Assembly: GCA_900542795.1 (NCBI GenBank)
Contig: UQPD01000071.1
Span: forward strand, 1-13,081
DNA from: an uncultured Prevotella sp.
Lineage (GTDB): Bacteria; Bacteroidota; Bacteroidia; Bacteroidales; Bacteroidaceae
Direction of reading: 5' to 3'
DNA length: 13,081 nucleotides
Shown: positions 13,059-13,081 of the stretch, piece by piece
How positions within the stretch are numbered: position 1 is the first letter of the stretch
Layout of the letters: every line of letters begins with the position of its first letter
Made by a program: the position numbers and the translations under genes
The notes under the pieces: model-generated
Told to the model about the DNA's origin: nothing
Seen by the model: only the letters and a program-made list of their open reading frames with translations
Database searches by the model: none

Positions 13059-13081
13059 TTGGGCCTAGGCGTATAGCCGTT

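Larger units (their letters stand above)
12535..13081. other. Gene-free region with repeats
   Basis: No credible coding frame, tRNA or rRNA is seen on either strand. The stretch contains a 67-bp tandem hairpin repeat (12601-12734), a GC alternation (12882-12890) followed by alternating AT (12893-12911), a short CACCCC-GTTA-GGGGTG hairpin (12941-12956), a long hairpin (12968-13012) and a repeat module (13036-13058). It resembles an accumulation site for small repeats rather than a gene remnant. Confidence 0.6.

Overview
The window looks like a chromosome segment from a member of the Bacteroidales, most likely Prevotellaceae-like. Three things point there. Promoters have the Bacteroidetes form (TTTG, about 20 bases, then TAnnTTTG), and start codons lack clear Shine-Dalgarno sequences. 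The first gene encodes a FAS1-domain lipoprotein of a Bacteroidetes type. The aromatic amino acid genes follow the Bacteroidales order, with a DAHP synthase fused to chorismate mutase. Genus and species cannot be fixed from sequence reading alone.

Layout. (1) Positions 211-2370 (+) encode a large lipoprotein with two FAS1-like domains and a C-terminal beta-rich region. (2) Positions 2371-2609 lie between convergent genes and are packed with hairpins acting as terminators in both directions; some belong to a repeat family that reappears at the end of the window. (3) Positions 2610-5634 (-) are a two-gene copper operon: a CopA-type P1B ATPase, then a small exported protein with an HMA-like fold that has lost its CxxC and carries a cysteine-rich tail of 14-residue repeats. 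(4) Positions 5761-5954 are a 194-bp MITE-like element with perfect 18-bp inverted ends. (5) Positions 6034-10575 (+) are an aromatic amino acid operon: promoter, a Phe/Tyr-rich leader peptide with antiterminator and terminator, prephenate dehydratase, a PLP aminotransferase, a second MITE-like insertion of about 323 bp, DAHP synthase/chorismate mutase, prephenate dehydrogenase and a terminator. (6) Positions 10576-12534 (+) hold a separately promoted carboxyltransferase related to OadA/PycB, whose biotinyl-like domain lacks the usual lysine. (7) Positions 12535-13081 have no credible gene but contain tandem hairpin repeats and another copy of the dispersed hairpin family.

How the genes work together. 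The aromatic operon covers entry to the shikimate pathway (DAHP synthase), the branch point (chorismate mutase), both prephenate branches (PheA and TyrA) and probably the final transamination. The 30-codon leader carries ten consecutive codons reading FFFYGFYFYF. Just downstream, one segment can pair either with part of the leader or with the far arm of a strong intrinsic terminator. This is the architecture of ribosome-mediated transcription attenuation sensing charged tRNA-Phe and tRNA-Tyr, and it is the strongest regulatory finding here. The copper pair appears to combine export of Cu(I) from the cytoplasm with an exported, metallothionein-like binding protein; this second protein is the best candidate for an undescribed component.
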